A stretch of DNA of 64,000 nt from the NCBI RefSeq assembly GCF_027941915.1, contig NZ_CP116009.1, positions 558,001 through 622,000 of the forward strand, read 5' to 3'. Shown in pieces: positions 54,103-62,674 of this stretch (position 1 is the first letter of the stretch; each line of letters starts with the position of its first letter). A program made the position numbers and the translations under genes. The notes beneath the pieces are model-generated. The model did not search any database. It was not told where the DNA came from and was given only the letters and a program-made list of their open reading frames with translations. Source of the stretch: Ramlibacter tataouinensis (GTDB lineage: Bacteria > Pseudomonadota > Gammaproteobacteria > Burkholderiales > Burkholderiaceae_C).

Positions 54103-54325
54103 TACAATCCTGGGCGACCCAAAGCCGCCGCGCGGGCCACACGCAGGCTGAATCGCTCGCGGCGTGTCCTGCCAAGCCCCGGTTTCGAGCCGGCCCCACA
54201 CCCTCCCGAAGCCCTCGGCCCAAGCCTGCCGCCGCGCGGCACGGCGGCAGAGGCCGTGGGGCGGGCCCGCGTGCCGGCCTCTCGCGGCGCGGGCCATTGA
54301 ATCGCATGGAAGCTAGAGGAAACCC
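54103..54325 (+). promoter_or_regulatory. -10 box and long leader upstream of infA
   Basis: TACAAT (54103-54108) is a strong -10 sequence, though the -35 region (CTGCAC around 54082) is poor. If used, the infA transcript would have a leader of about 210 nt. It is GC-rich with several complementary tracts, such as CGCGCGG/CCGCGCG pairs. The leader ends with AGAGGA before the ATG. Confidence 0.4.
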
Positions 54326-54592
54326 ATGGCCAAGGAAGAGTTGATCGAAATGCGGGGACGGGTGGAGGAAGTGCTGCCCGACTCGCGCTACCGCGTTGTG
54401 CTGGAAAACGGCCACAACCTGGTCGCCTACAGCGGCGGCAAGATGCGCAAGCACCACATCCGCATCATCGCCGGCGACTACGTGACGCTGGAGCTGTCGC
54501 CCTACGACCTGAACAAGGGTCGCATCATGTTCCGCCACCTGCCCCCGCGCAACAGCGACGGCGGCGGGGCGGCTCCGCAGCGGCGCCGCTGA
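54326..54592 (+). CDS. infA: Translation initiation factor IF-1 (second, stand-alone copy)
   Basis: The 88-residue protein has the S1-like fold of IF-1: [33 protein letters not shown] and [18 protein letters not shown]. It is longer than the 72-residue form and ends with a basic tail ([15 protein letters not shown]). Burkholderiales often carry one IF-1 gene in the ribosomal-protein cluster and another outside it; no ribosomal genes lie here, so this is the second type. AGAGGA precedes the ATG. Confidence 0.93.
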   Translation: MAKEELIEMRGRVEEVLPDSRYRVVLENGHNLVAYSGGKMRKHHIRIIAGDYVTLELSPYDLNKGRIMFRHLPPRNSDGGGAAPQRRR

Positions 54593-54740
54593 GCCTGCTG
54601 CGGGCGAGACCCGTGTCCGCGCCGGGCCGGACGGCTCCGGCGCCGGGCCCGTCGCTGCCGCCCGCCTCGATATCCGGTTCCGGCTGACGCGCGCCGCGAG
54701 CCGATCGGGCTAGCGTGGCCCTTGCGCCACCCGCCCGCCC

Positions 54741-55889
54741 ATGACCCCCACGTCCGCGGATCTTCCGGAAACCCTGCAGCGGCTGTTCCTGGCCCAGACC
54801 CGGGACTACGCGCTCATCCTGATGGACCCGGAAGGCCGCATCGTCGGCTGGCGCGGTGCCGCCGAGCGGATCTTCGGCCACGGCGAAGCCGAGGTCCTGG
54901 GCCAACCGGTATCGCTGCTCTTCACCACCGGGGACCGGGCCCGCGGCCTGGACCGGCATGAGCTCGCGGTCGCGCTGCAGGACAGCCAGTCGGAAGACGA
55001 CCGCTGGCACCTGCGCAAGGACGGCACGCGCATCTGGGTCACCGGCACCGTCAGGGCCGTGCGCGGCGACGCCGGCGAGGTGCTGGGCTTCGTCAAGGTC
55101 CTGCGCGACCGCACCGACCTACGGATGCAGCTCGAGGCGCTGGAGAACGAACTGGAAGTCGCGACCCGCACGCGCGAGCGCACCAACCAGTTCCTGCGCT
55201 CGCTGGGCCACGAGATACGCAACCCGCTGTCGCCGCTGCAATCGTCGGCGCAGATCCTGGAGCGGCTGGGCGGCGACGAGCGCATCCAGCGGGTGGCCAC
55301 CATCATGCAGGGCCAGATCGACACGCTGCGCCGCCTGGCCGACGACCTGATGGAAACCACCCGGCTGGACATGGGCCGGGTCGAACTCAACCGGCAGCGG
55401 ATGGACCTGCGCCCCCTGGTGGAGGACTGCGTGATCGGGCACCGGGACGCCGCCACGCACAAGGGCGTGCGGATCGAGGCGGTGCTGCCCCCGCAGCCGC
55501 TGTACGCGGAGATCGACCGCGAGCGCTTCCAGCAGGTGCTCAACAACCTGGTCAGCAACGCGATCAAGTACACGCCGGCCGGCGGCCGGGTCTGGTGCAA
55601 GGCCACCACCGAGGCCGACGAGGCCGTGCTGCGGGTGGAGGACACCGGCATGGGCATCGACCCCGCCTTGCTGCCCATGATCTTCGACCTCTTCACGCGC
55701 GATCCGAGGGCCGAGCAGATGGAGCCAAGCGGGATGGGCATCGGCCTGGACGTGGTGCGCCAGGTGGTGAAGCTGCACGGCGGCACGGTGCAGGTGCGCA
55801 GCGCCGGCCAGGGTCGCGGCGCCGAATTCACCGTGCGGCTGCCGGTGTCCGGCGCGGACCCGGGCGACCCGGCGCACGACGCCGGCTGA
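54741..55889 (+). CDS. PAS-domain sensor histidine kinase
   Basis: The 382-residue soluble kinase has one PAS/PAC domain (about 15-135: LILMDPEGRIVGWRGAAERIFG, then VLGFVKVLRDRT), a HisKA domain (RSLGHEIRNPLSPL) and an ATPase domain (NLVSNAIKYT, DTGMGIDP, GMGIGLDVV). No membrane helix is present and no response regulator is next to it. It follows infA by 148 bp and converges on the aldo/keto reductase gene. Confidence 0.92.
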   Translation: MTPTSADLPETLQRLFLAQTRDYALILMDPEGRIVGWRGAAERIFGHGEAEVLGQPVSLLFTTGDRARGLDRHELAVALQDSQSEDDRWHLRKDGTRIWVTGTVRAVRGDAGEVLGFVKVLRDRTDLRMQLEALENELEVATRTRERTNQFLRSLGHEIRNPLSPLQSSAQILERLGGDERIQRVATIMQGQIDTLRRLADDLMETTRLDMGRVELNRQRMDLRPLVEDCVIGHRDAATHKGVRIEAVLPPQPLYAEIDRERFQQVLNNLVSNAIKYTPAGGRVWCKATTEADEAVLRVEDTGMGIDPALLPMIFDLFTRDPRAEQMEPSGMGIGLDVVRQVVKLHGGTVQVRSAGQGRGAEFTVRLPVSGADPGDPAHDAG

Positions 55890-55906
55890 AGGCCGGCCCG
55901 CGCCGC

Positions 55907-56866
55907 TCAGGTTTCGCGGCTGGCCGCGTCGAGCGCCTGCAGGGCTTCGGTGTCGAGCTGCAGGCGGGCGGCTGCCACCAGTTCCTGCAACTGCGCCAGC
56001 GAGCTGGCGCTGGCGATCGGCGCCGTGAGGCCCGGCTGGGCCATCACCCAGGCGATCGCCACCTGCCCCGGCGTGCTGCCGATCCGCCCGGCCACCTCGT
56101 CCAGCGCAGCGAGGATGCGCAAGCCCCGCTCGTTGAGGTACTTGGCCGTGGTGTTGGCGCCGCGCGGGCTCTTGGCCGCGTCGGCCGGCGAGCGGTACTT
56201 GCCGGTGAGGAAGCCCGCGGCCAGCGCATAGAAGCTCATGACGCCGACGCCGTGCTGCCGGCACAGCGGCTGCAGTTCGCGCTCGAAGACGGCGCGGTCG
56301 TACAGGTTGTAGAGCGGCTGCAGGCTTTCGTAGCGCGGCAGCCCGAGCCGCTGGCTGGCCTCCAGCGCCTGCGCCAGGCGCGCCGCGCTGTAGTTGGAGG
56401 CGCCGATCGCGCGCACCTTGCCTTCCTTGACCAGCGCGCCGAAGGCCTCCAGCGTTTCTTCCAGCGGCGTGTCCTCGTCGTCCTTGTGCGCCTGGTACAG
56501 GTCGATGCAGTCCACCTGCAGCCGCCGCAGCGAAGCCTCGACCGCCTCGCGGATGCGCGCCGGCTTCAGCCCGGTGCGGCCCTCGCCCATGTCCAGGCCG
56601 ACCTTGGTGGCGATCACCACCCGCTCGCGCCGGCCGCCGCCCTGGCGCAGCCACTTGCCGATCACCGTTTCCGATTCGCCGCCGGCATGGCCGGGCGCCC
56701 AGCGCGAATAGACGTCGGCGGTATCGACGAAGTTGAAGCCGGCATCCAGCCAGGCGTCGAGCAGGGAGAACGAGGTCTTCTCGTCGGCGGTCCAGCCGAA
56801 CACGTTGCCGCCCAGGCACAGGGGCGAGACCTTGAGGGGAGATTGGCCGAGGGATCGCAGTTGCAT
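55907..56866 (-). CDS. Aldo/keto reductase
   Basis: The 319-residue NADPH-dependent oxidoreductase has the catalytic tetrad Asp51 and Tyr53 (TADVYS), Lys88 (ATKVG) and His127 (LYQAHKDD), plus the cofactor segment IGASNYSAARL. It resembles the YajO/Tas branch of the superfamily. The substrate is unknown. It lies 60 bp downstream of the hemerythrin gene on the same strand and may be the last gene of that transcript. Confidence 0.93.
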   Translation of the reverse strand: MQLRSLGQSPLKVSPLCLGGNVFGWTADEKTSFSLLDAWLDAGFNFVDTADVYSRWAPGHAGGESETVIGKWLRQGGGRRERVVIATKVGLDMGEGRTGLKPARIREAVEASLRRLQVDCIDLYQAHKDDEDTPLEETLEAFGALVKEGKVRAIGASNYSAARLAQALEASQRLGLPRYESLQPLYNLYDRAVFERELQPLCRQHGVGVMSFYALAAGFLTGKYRSPADAAKSPRGANTTAKYLNERGLRILAALDEVAGRIGSTPGQVAIAWVMAQPGLTAPIASASSLAQLQELVAAARLQLDTEALQALDAASRET

Positions 56867-56926
56867 GCGGCCGATTGTGGCCGCATCGGCGAACGGCTGC
56901 CGATCGGCCGGCCGCCGGATGCGGCT

Positions 56927-57532
56927 TCAGGCCTCCGACTTCTCCAGGGCCGGCCCGACGCCGATCGGCGCCGGCGCGTTCATCACGATGCGGGTGAACA
57001 GCCGGTCGTAGCTGGGGTCGCGCTCGCTGGCGAGCAGCGGGTCGCGCCCCTCGGTGAACTCGGCGTCGAGCTCGGCCCAGTCCTGCGGCGTCAGGCAGGC
57101 CCTGGCCGCGGGCAGCAGCTGGCTCTCTTCCATCCGCATGTGGCCGAGGTAGAAGTCGACGTAGCGGCGGGCGGCCTCCTCGAAGGCGCCGCGGCGCGTC
57201 TCGCCGATCAGCTCCCAGGCCATCAGCAGGTGCTGCAGTTCGCGCACCCGGCCCTCGCCTTCCATGTGCTCGGCCTCGAGCTGCTCGATCACCGGCATCA
57301 GGTCGGGCCGGGCCCGCGCGATCTTGGGGAACAGCAGGTCGGATTCGGCCGGGTGGTGCAGCTTCTCCGGGAACTCGTCGATGTAGAACAGCATGGCGCG
57401 CAGCACGTCGAAGAAGCGCTCCGGCGCATCGCCGGGGCCCTGCTCGAGCATCATCAGCATGGACCGCAGCACCGCAGCGACGGCGCCGTGCTCGTCGCGC
57501 AGCACCTGCAGGGAGATTCCGGGGGTGGCCAT
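56927..57532 (-). CDS. Hemerythrin HHE-domain protein
   Basis: The 201-residue protein has the hemerythrin iron ligands spread over a four-helix bundle: RDEHGAV, LHHPAESDLLFP, EAEHMEGE and GHMRMEESQLLP. It should bind a di-iron centre and oxygen or nitric oxide. AAGGAGG lies at ideal distance before ATG 57532. It is 18 bp downstream of the FNR gene, so the two are very likely cotranscribed, consistent with a role in oxygen or NO response. Confidence 0.92.
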   Translation of the reverse strand: MATPGISLQVLRDEHGAVAAVLRSMLMMLEQGPGDAPERFFDVLRAMLFYIDEFPEKLHHPAESDLLFPKIARARPDLMPVIEQLEAEHMEGEGRVRELQHLLMAWELIGETRRGAFEEAARRYVDFYLGHMRMEESQLLPAARACLTPQDWAELDAEFTEGRDPLLASERDPSYDRLFTRIVMNAPAPIGVGPALEKSEA

Positions 57533-57550
57533 GGCGTCGTCCTCCTTCGT

Positions 57551-58339
57551 TTACTGCACGCGCATCTCGAACGCACGGGTCAGGCCGGCGATGTCGAGGA
57601 TGCGGATGTGGCGCTTGTCCACTTCCAGCAGGCCCTGCTGCTGGAAGGCCGAGAAGGTGCGGCTGACCGTCTCCAGCTTCATGCCCAGGTAGCTGCCGAT
57701 CTCGGCACGGGTCATGCGCAGGTGGAACTCGTGCGGCGAGTAGCCGCGCGCCTTCATGCGCTGCGAGATGTTGAGCAGGAAGGCCGCCAGGCGCTCCTCG
57801 GCGTTCATGCTGCCCAGCAGCACCATCAGGTTGTGCTCGCGCACGATCTCGCGGCTCATCAGGCGGCTGACCACCATCTGCAGGTTCATGCTGGCGGTCG
57901 ACAGCTCGGCCAGCTGGGCGTAGGGGATGGAGCAGATCTCGGCATCCTCCAGCGCCGTCGCGCTGCTGGCGTGCTGGCCCTGGGCCAGGCCGTCCAGGCC
58001 CATCAGTTCGCCGGCCATGTGGAAGCCGGTCACCTGCTCGCGGCCGTCGGGCAGCATCAGACTGGACTTGAAGGTGCCGCTGCGCACCGCATAGATGTAG
58101 TGGAAGCCGTCGCCCTGGCGGTACAGCGCCTGACCGGCCTTGACCTTGCGCCGCGCGAACTGCAGGCCATCGAGGCGCTCCACCTCGTCACCGGCCAGGC
58201 CGCAGGGCAGGCAGATGTCCTTGAGGTGGCAGCTCGAGCACAGCGTGGTCAGCGGCGCGGGGGCGCTGCCGCGGGTCTCGCGCACGGGGATGACGCGGGT
58301 CGGCGCGGGGCGGCGGTCTTCAAGGGTGGCGGTCGTCAT
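57551..58339 (-). CDS. fnr: FNR-type oxygen-responsive regulator
   Basis: The 262-residue protein carries the FNR iron-sulfur ligands: Cys34, Cys37 and Cys43 (CSSCHLKDIC) plus Cys136 (EDAEICSIPY). The cyclic-nucleotide-like fold follows, then a helix-turn-helix with the FNR contact residues Glu-x-x-Ser-Arg in LETVSRTF. It should bind TTGAT-N4-ATCAA when oxygen is low. Possible targets in this window are the two boxes before the B-type oxidase cluster. It is the middle gene of a receiver-FNR-hemerythrin unit. Confidence 0.95.
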   Translation of the reverse strand: MTTATLEDRRPAPTRVIPVRETRGSAPAPLTTLCSSCHLKDICLPCGLAGDEVERLDGLQFARRKVKAGQALYRQGDGFHYIYAVRSGTFKSSLMLPDGREQVTGFHMAGELMGLDGLAQGQHASSATALEDAEICSIPYAQLAELSTASMNLQMVVSRLMSREIVREHNLMVLLGSMNAEERLAAFLLNISQRMKARGYSPHEFHLRMTRAEIGSYLGMKLETVSRTFSAFQQQGLLEVDKRHIRILDIAGLTRAFEMRVQ

Positions 58340-58368
58340 GCTGGTCTTTCTTCGTGGAGGCTGGGGAT

Positions 58369-58764
58369 TCAGTGCACGCGCACGGCGGAGGCTTCCGCCA
58401 CGGCGCTGGCGAGCCGGTCGAACTCGCTGCTCTTGTCGAGGAAGCAGCGGGCACCCTCGCCCAGGTAGCGCTTGCGGTAGGCCGGCGCGGAGTTGTTGGA
58501 GAACACGACGAAGGCGATGCCGGGGTCGGCCTGGCGCACCGCGCGCAGGACTTCCAGGCCGGTGCCGCCCTCGAGCTGGACGTCGAGGACGACGACGTCG
58601 GGGTGGGCGGCCAGGATGCCCTCGATCGACGCGCGCGGCGTCTCGGCCTGGCCGACGATGTCCATCGAGCGCACGGCCAGCAGTTCGGCCACCCGCTGGC
58701 GTATGGGGGCCGAGTCGTCGGCCAGGAACACTCTCACGGGGCTGGGGGCGGGGGCGGTTGCCAT
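58369..58764 (-). CDS. Stand-alone receiver-domain response regulator
   Basis: The 131-residue protein is one receiver domain (FLADDSAPIRQRV, phospho-Asp in VVLDVQLEGGTG, Ser/Asn block FSNNSAP, Lys in FLDKSSEFD) and has no output domain. ATG 58764 is chosen since the domain begins soon after. It precedes fnr by 29 bp. A receiver cotranscribed with fnr suggests phospho-signalling feeds into oxygen control, possibly from the kinase at 61.3-62.3 kb or 54.7 kb; this is inference. Two GCTAGGA repeats lie upstream. Confidence 0.88.
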   Translation of the reverse strand: MATAPAPSPVRVFLADDSAPIRQRVAELLAVRSMDIVGQAETPRASIEGILAAHPDVVVLDVQLEGGTGLEVLRAVRQADPGIAFVVFSNNSAPAYRKRYLGEGARCFLDKSSEFDRLASAVAEASAVRVH

Positions 58765-58821
58765 GGGATGTACTGTGCCCGCCGCCCGGCTCCGGCGACA
58801 TCGGCGCAGGATGAATGTGGA

Positions 58822-58882
58822 GCTAGGACGAGTCCGGAAAGCGGCTGCCGCTGCTCCGGGCCTGGCTAGGAAAAGTCCTAGC
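58822..58882. promoter_or_regulatory. Two copies of a GCTAGGA inverted repeat, candidate operators
   Basis: GCTAGGA-AAAG-TCCTAGC (58865-58882) is a perfect 7-bp inverted repeat with a 4-bp spacer. GCTAGGA-CGAG-TCC (58822-58835) is a second, partly degenerate copy 43 bp away, about four helical turns. They lie 58-118 bp upstream of the receiver gene and about 160 bp upstream of the divergent exported-protein gene. CTAG is rare in this GC-rich DNA, which makes the clustering stand out. Confidence 0.55.
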
Positions 58883-59043
58883 GCCGTCGCCTTGGCGCGT
58901 CGCAACCGCTGGGCCAGGCAGGTTCACCCGCGGCAGCCGCTCACGAAGCCGCCCGACACGGCCTCGCAACGGCCTCCGACACGGCCGCGCGCCGGCGGCG
59001 CGTCAGATGGAGGGCGCACCAAGCACGCACGAAAGGATTCGCC

Positions 59044-59409
59044 ATGAAGATCTCCCCCCTCCTGCTGGCCGCCCTGCTGGCGACGAGCGCCGGGGCCTGG
59101 GCCCAGGCCCGCGACGGTTCCCCGGCGCCGGGCGAGCGCGCCGCGGCCGAGGGCTCGGCCGACGGCCGCACCGTGGGCGAGAAGGCCCGCGGCGCCGCCC
59201 ACAAGGCCGGCGATGCGACCCGGCACGCCGGCAAGGCCGGCCACCGCGCCGCCGACCGCCATGCGAAGCGCGGCGCCGGGCACATGGACGAGCGCAGGAT
59301 GGGCGCGGCCGGTTCGTCCCGGGAGACCGATCTGTCCGACTCGGGCCGGCGCCAGCGCATGGACGAGGCCTACGCCGACTGGAAGGCCAAGCAGAACCCG
59401 AAGCGCTGA
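59044..59409 (+). CDS. Small exported, charged protein of unknown function
   Basis: The 121-residue product has a clear signal peptide (about residues 1-21, cleavage after AWA). The mature part is rich in Ala, Gly, His, Lys and Arg (GAAHKAGDATRHAGKAGHRAADRHAKR) and is probably disordered or helical. AAAGGA precedes ATG 59044. It diverges from the receiver-FNR operon and may share the GCTAGGA sites. I do not recognise a family. Confidence 0.72.
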   Translation: MKISPLLLAALLATSAGAWAQARDGSPAPGERAAAEGSADGRTVGEKARGAAHKAGDATRHAGKAGHRAADRHAKRGAGHMDERRMGAAGSSRETDLSDSGRRQRMDEAYADWKAKQNPKR

Positions 59410-59425
59410 GACACCCCGGTTCACC

Positions 59426-60292
59426 ATGCCGGCGGCGCGCAGGCGACGCGCATCGGCCCCCGGACGGGCGCTGGCCCTGGCGGCTTGGGCGGCCGGGGCT
59501 GCGCTGCTGGTGCCGGCGACCGGCCTCGCCCAAGCCCCGGCCCCGCGGGCCACGCTGCCCGGCGTGACCATCACCTACGACCCCATCGCCGATCCGGTCG
59601 AGAAATCGTACCGGCGCATGGTGCGCGGCATGGACCTGTTCGAGCGCGAGCGGGCGCGCTCGCCGCAGGGGCAGTTGCGCTTCAAGCTGCTGCCGCGCAA
59701 GCCCGGCGTCGACCTGGACCGGCTCGAGCTGCTGGTGCTCGGCGCCAGCGTGGAGATCCCGCTGGCGGTGGCGCCCGACCGCAGCTTCGTGCTGCCGCGC
59801 AATGCGAAGGCCTGGGCCGAGGACGCCAAGGTGACGCCCGACCGCAAGGCGCTGACCATGACCTGGCGGGCCGAGGTGCGCACGCCCGGGCTGCCGCCCG
59901 GCACGCGCCGGCTGGGCGACCTGCGGCTGGAGTGCCGGGTCGGCATGGAGGCCGGCCTGTACTCCAACAGCCCCTCGTTCATCACGCGCATCTTCTCCGA
60001 GCTGTCCACCACCCCGGCCTACTGCGGCAGCGAGGGCAACCGCTACCTGCTCTTCGCCGACCGGCCGATCTTCGGCGTGACGCTGGTCTCGGGCGAGCGC
60101 CGGGAGACGGTGCCGGCGGCCCGCCTGTGGGCCGGCGCGATCGACGAGGCCAACCTCGCGCGCGAGCTGCCGTACTGCGACTGCGAAGTGCTGCTGGACC
60201 GCACCTACTTCCTGCCGCTGGCCGATGCGGGCTGGCCGGACGAGACGCGGGTGGTGTTCGACTACATGGAGGCGCACGATGCGGCGCAATGA
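59426..60292 (+). CDS. Exported protein of unknown function
   Basis: The 288-residue product has an Arg-rich N-terminus (PAARRRRAS) and a hydrophobic signal (about 14-36). The mature part includes LRFKLLPRKPGVDLDRLELLVLG and several Cys (LRLECRVG, PAYCGSEGN, YCDCEVLLD). It overlaps the next lipoprotein gene by 14 bp, so the two probably act together. No known domain is recognised. Confidence 0.78.
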   Translation: MPAARRRRASAPGRALALAAWAAGAALLVPATGLAQAPAPRATLPGVTITYDPIADPVEKSYRRMVRGMDLFERERARSPQGQLRFKLLPRKPGVDLDRLELLVLGASVEIPLAVAPDRSFVLPRNAKAWAEDAKVTPDRKALTMTWRAEVRTPGLPPGTRRLGDLRLECRVGMEAGLYSNSPSFITRIFSELSTTPAYCGSEGNRYLLFADRPIFGVTLVSGERRETVPAARLWAGAIDEANLARELPYCDCEVLLDRTYFLPLADAGWPDETRVVFDYMEAHDAAQ

Positions 60293-60638
60293 AGTCTGGC
60301 TGGCGGCGGCGTGGTCGGCGGTGCTGCTGCTCGCCGGCTGCGCCGCCCCGCGCGGCTTCTTCGGCGGCGGTCCGCCCCAACCACCCTTCGCCGATCCCCA
60401 GCTGACGGTACCGGCGGCGGCCCAGCGCGTCGCGCCGGGGCAAGCCAAGCCCGAGGTGCAGGCGCGGCTCGGGCCGGGCGAGGTGCTGCGTTTCGACAGC
60501 GGCTACGAGGTCTGGGTGTACCGGTCGAAAGGCGCGCCCGACCCGCGCGCCGCGCCCGAACTGGTGCTGCTGTTCGAGCCGGCCGGCACGCTGGCGAAGG
60601 TGCGCGAGAAGCCGGCCTACGGGGCGCCGGCGCGCTGA
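60279..60638 (+). CDS. Small lipoprotein with a BamE/SmpA-like segment
   Basis: The 119-residue product has a signal ending LLAGC and a mature part with VAPGQAKPEVQARLGPGEVLRFDSGYEVWVY and LLFEPAGTLAKV, the pattern seen in SmpA/BamE-like outer-membrane lipoproteins. It is shifted in frame from and overlaps the preceding exported-protein gene. It is not the housekeeping BamE, judged by its context; its role is unknown. Confidence 0.78.
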   Translation: MRRNEVWLAAAWSAVLLLAGCAAPRGFFGGGPPQPPFADPQLTVPAAAQRVAPGQAKPEVQARLGPGEVLRFDSGYEVWVYRSKGAPDPRAAPELVLLFEPAGTLAKVREKPAYGAPAR

Positions 60639-60648
60639 CCGCCGGGCC

Positions 60649-61290
60649 TCAGCCCAGCTCGATCAGCCCGTGCTTGAGCGCGTAGCGCACCAGCTCGGTC
60701 TGGTTGTGCAGGCCCAGCTTGGCCATCCCGTTGGCCTTGTGGGTGCTGACGGTCTTGACCGACAGGTTGAGCGCGGTGGCGATGTCGGTGACCGATTCGC
60801 CGGCAGCCAGCCGCCGCATGACCTCGAACTCGCGGTGCGACAGCGACTCGTGCGGCGCCGCAGAAGCCGCGCCCGGCATGGCGCCGAGCGCGAGCTGCTC
60901 GGCGACCTCGGCGCTGATGTAGGCGCCGCCGGCGGCGATCTTGCGCAGCGCCTGCTCCAGCTGGGCCGGCGCGCTTTCCTTGGTCAGGTAGCCGCTGGCG
61001 CCGGACTTGATGGCGCGCACCGCGTACTGGGTCTCCTGGTGCATCGACAGCACCAGGATGCGCAGCCGGGGCTTCTCGGCCTTGACCAGCTTGATCAGCT
61101 CCATGCCGCTGCGCCCCGGCATCGACAGGTCCAGCACCAGCACGTCGAAGTCGAGCTCGCGCACGCGCTGCATCACCTCGCCGCCGTCGGCCGCCTCGCC
61201 CACCACCTGCAGGCCGCCGGCCTCGCCGACGATGCGCTTGAGGCCTTCGCGGACGATGGCGTGGTCGTCGGCGATGACGAGGCGGATCAC
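60649..61290 (-). CDS. NarL/FixJ-family response regulator
   Basis: The 213-residue regulator has a receiver (IADDHAIVREGL, Asp in VLVLDLSMPGRSG, Lys in YLTKESAPAQ) and a LuxR-type helix-turn-helix (LSHREFEVMRRLAAGESVTDIATALNLSVKTVSTHKANGM). It starts at GTG 61290, overlapping the kinase stop by 4 bp (GTGA). It is the output of the adjacent kinase. Its gene targets are unknown; the cbb3 assembly genes next to it are candidates. Confidence 0.94.
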   Translation of the reverse strand: MIRLVIADDHAIVREGLKRIVGEAGGLQVVGEAADGGEVMQRVRELDFDVLVLDLSMPGRSGMELIKLVKAEKPRLRILVLSMHQETQYAVRAIKSGASGYLTKESAPAQLEQALRKIAAGGAYISAEVAEQLALGAMPGAASAAPHESLSHREFEVMRRLAAGESVTDIATALNLSVKTVSTHKANGMAKLGLHNQTELVRYALKHGLIELG

Positions 61291-62348
61291 GCGCCCTCCC
61301 GCACCGGGATGCGCGCTTCCACCCGCGTGCCCTGCCCCGGCGTGCTGGCCACGTCCACCTTGCCCTGCAGCAGGTGGGCCCGCTCGCGCAGGCCGACCAG
61401 CCCCAGCGACTGCGGCTTGCGCGGGTCCGACACCTGGAAGCCGACGCCGTCGTCCTGCACGCTCAGCACCATCTCGCCGCCCTCGCGCGCCACCCGCACT
61501 TGCACGCTGCTCGCCTGCGCATGCTTGCCGACGTTGAACAGCGACTCCTGCACGATGCGGAACACGGCGGTCGCGTAGGGCTCCTGCAGCTCCAGCTCCT
61601 CGTCGATGTCGAGGTCGCACGGCACGCCGGTGCGCTGGTTGAAGTTCTGCACCAGCCATTCGATCGCCGGCGCCAGCCCGAGGTCATCCAGCACCAGCGG
61701 ACGCAGGTCGGCGGCGATGCGGCGGGTGGCGGCCACGCTGGCGTCGAGCATGGCCAGCATCTGCGACAGGCGGGCGGCGGCGCCGGCCGGGTCGGCCTTG
61801 AGGTTGTCGCGCGCCCAGATCGTGTCCATCTTCAGCGCGGTGAGCGACTGAGCCAGCTCGTCGTGCAGCTCGCGCGCGATGCGGGTCTTTTCCTGCTCGC
61901 GCACGCCGCTCGCCTCGGCGGCGAAGGTGGCCAGCTCCTCGCGCGCGCGCAGCCGCTCGGTGATGTCGCGCAGGATGACCGTGTAGAGCTTGCCCTCGGA
62001 GGTCTCGAGCTGCGAGATCGCCGCTTCCATCGGGAACTCCTCGCCGCTCTTGCGCAGGCCCATGATCACCGTGCCGTCGCCCATCCGGCGCGAGGTGACG
62101 CCGGTCTGGCCGAAGCGCTGCACCGAATGCGCGTGGCCGGCGCGGTACCGCGCCGGCATCAGCAGGCTGAGCGGCCGGCCGCGCACCTCGTCGACGCTCC
62201 AGCCGAAGATCTTCTCGGCGGCGCGGTTGTACAGGACGATGTTCTGGTGCGAATCCACGGACAGGATCGCATCCATGGCCGAGTCGAGCAGGCCCGCCAG
62301 GCGGGCGGCCACGACGTCGTCGCTTTGCAGGGTGACCGAGGAAGGCAT
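61287..62348 (-). CDS. PAS-domain histidine kinase, NarX/DegS type
   Basis: The 353-residue soluble kinase has one PAS domain (about 15-140: ILSVDSHQNIVLYNRAAEKIFGW) and a HisKA_3 domain with phospho-His in RELHDELAQSLTALK. A short ATPase domain follows (VQESLFNVGKHAQA, DDGVGF, LGLVGLRERA). No membrane helix is present, so it senses a cytoplasmic signal, perhaps redox or oxygen through PAS, though no heme ligand can be assigned. It forms a pair with the overlapping NarL-type regulator. Confidence 0.93.
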   Translation of the reverse strand: MPSSVTLQSDDVVAARLAGLLDSAMDAILSVDSHQNIVLYNRAAEKIFGWSVDEVRGRPLSLLMPARYRAGHAHSVQRFGQTGVTSRRMGDGTVIMGLRKSGEEFPMEAAISQLETSEGKLYTVILRDITERLRAREELATFAAEASGVREQEKTRIARELHDELAQSLTALKMDTIWARDNLKADPAGAAARLSQMLAMLDASVAATRRIAADLRPLVLDDLGLAPAIEWLVQNFNQRTGVPCDLDIDEELELQEPYATAVFRIVQESLFNVGKHAQASSVQVRVAREGGEMVLSVQDDGVGFQVSDPRKPQSLGLVGLRERAHLLQGKVDVASTPGQGTRVEARIPVREGA

Positions 62349-62416
62349 TGAGGCTGAATTTACCAGCCCGGACAAGCGGCACCGGCCGCGGGCGCCGGCG
62401 CGCCCCCGGGCCGGCT

Positions 62417-62662
62417 TCAGTCGCCGGCCTGGTTGACCTCGGCGGAGGGGATGACCAGCAGCGCCGTCAGCGCGCTGGACAGCAGCGTGGCGGCCCAGAA
62501 CAGGAAGAAGCCGCCGGCATAGACCGCCTGGCGCGACCAGGCCAGCTCGCGGCCGGCCCAGTTCAGCTCCAGCGGGTCGACCAGCGCGAACACCAGCATC
62601 TGCAGCATGCAGGCGGCCAGGAACGAAGGCCAGGCGATCCACATCAGCTTGCGGCCGTTCAT
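62417..62662 (-). CDS. Small two-helix membrane protein near ccoGH
   Basis: The 81-residue product has two hydrophobic helices (about 8-28 and 46-70). It lies 12 bp downstream of the FixH-like gene on the same strand and so belongs to the cco-associated transcript. AAAGG precedes ATG 62662. Function unknown; I do not recognise the family. Confidence 0.7.
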   Translation of the reverse strand: MNGRKLMWIAWPSFLAACMLQMLVFALVDPLELNWAGRELAWSRQAVYAGGFFLFWAATLLSSALTALLVIPSAEVNQAGD

Positions 62663-62674
62663 CGCCTGGGCCTT

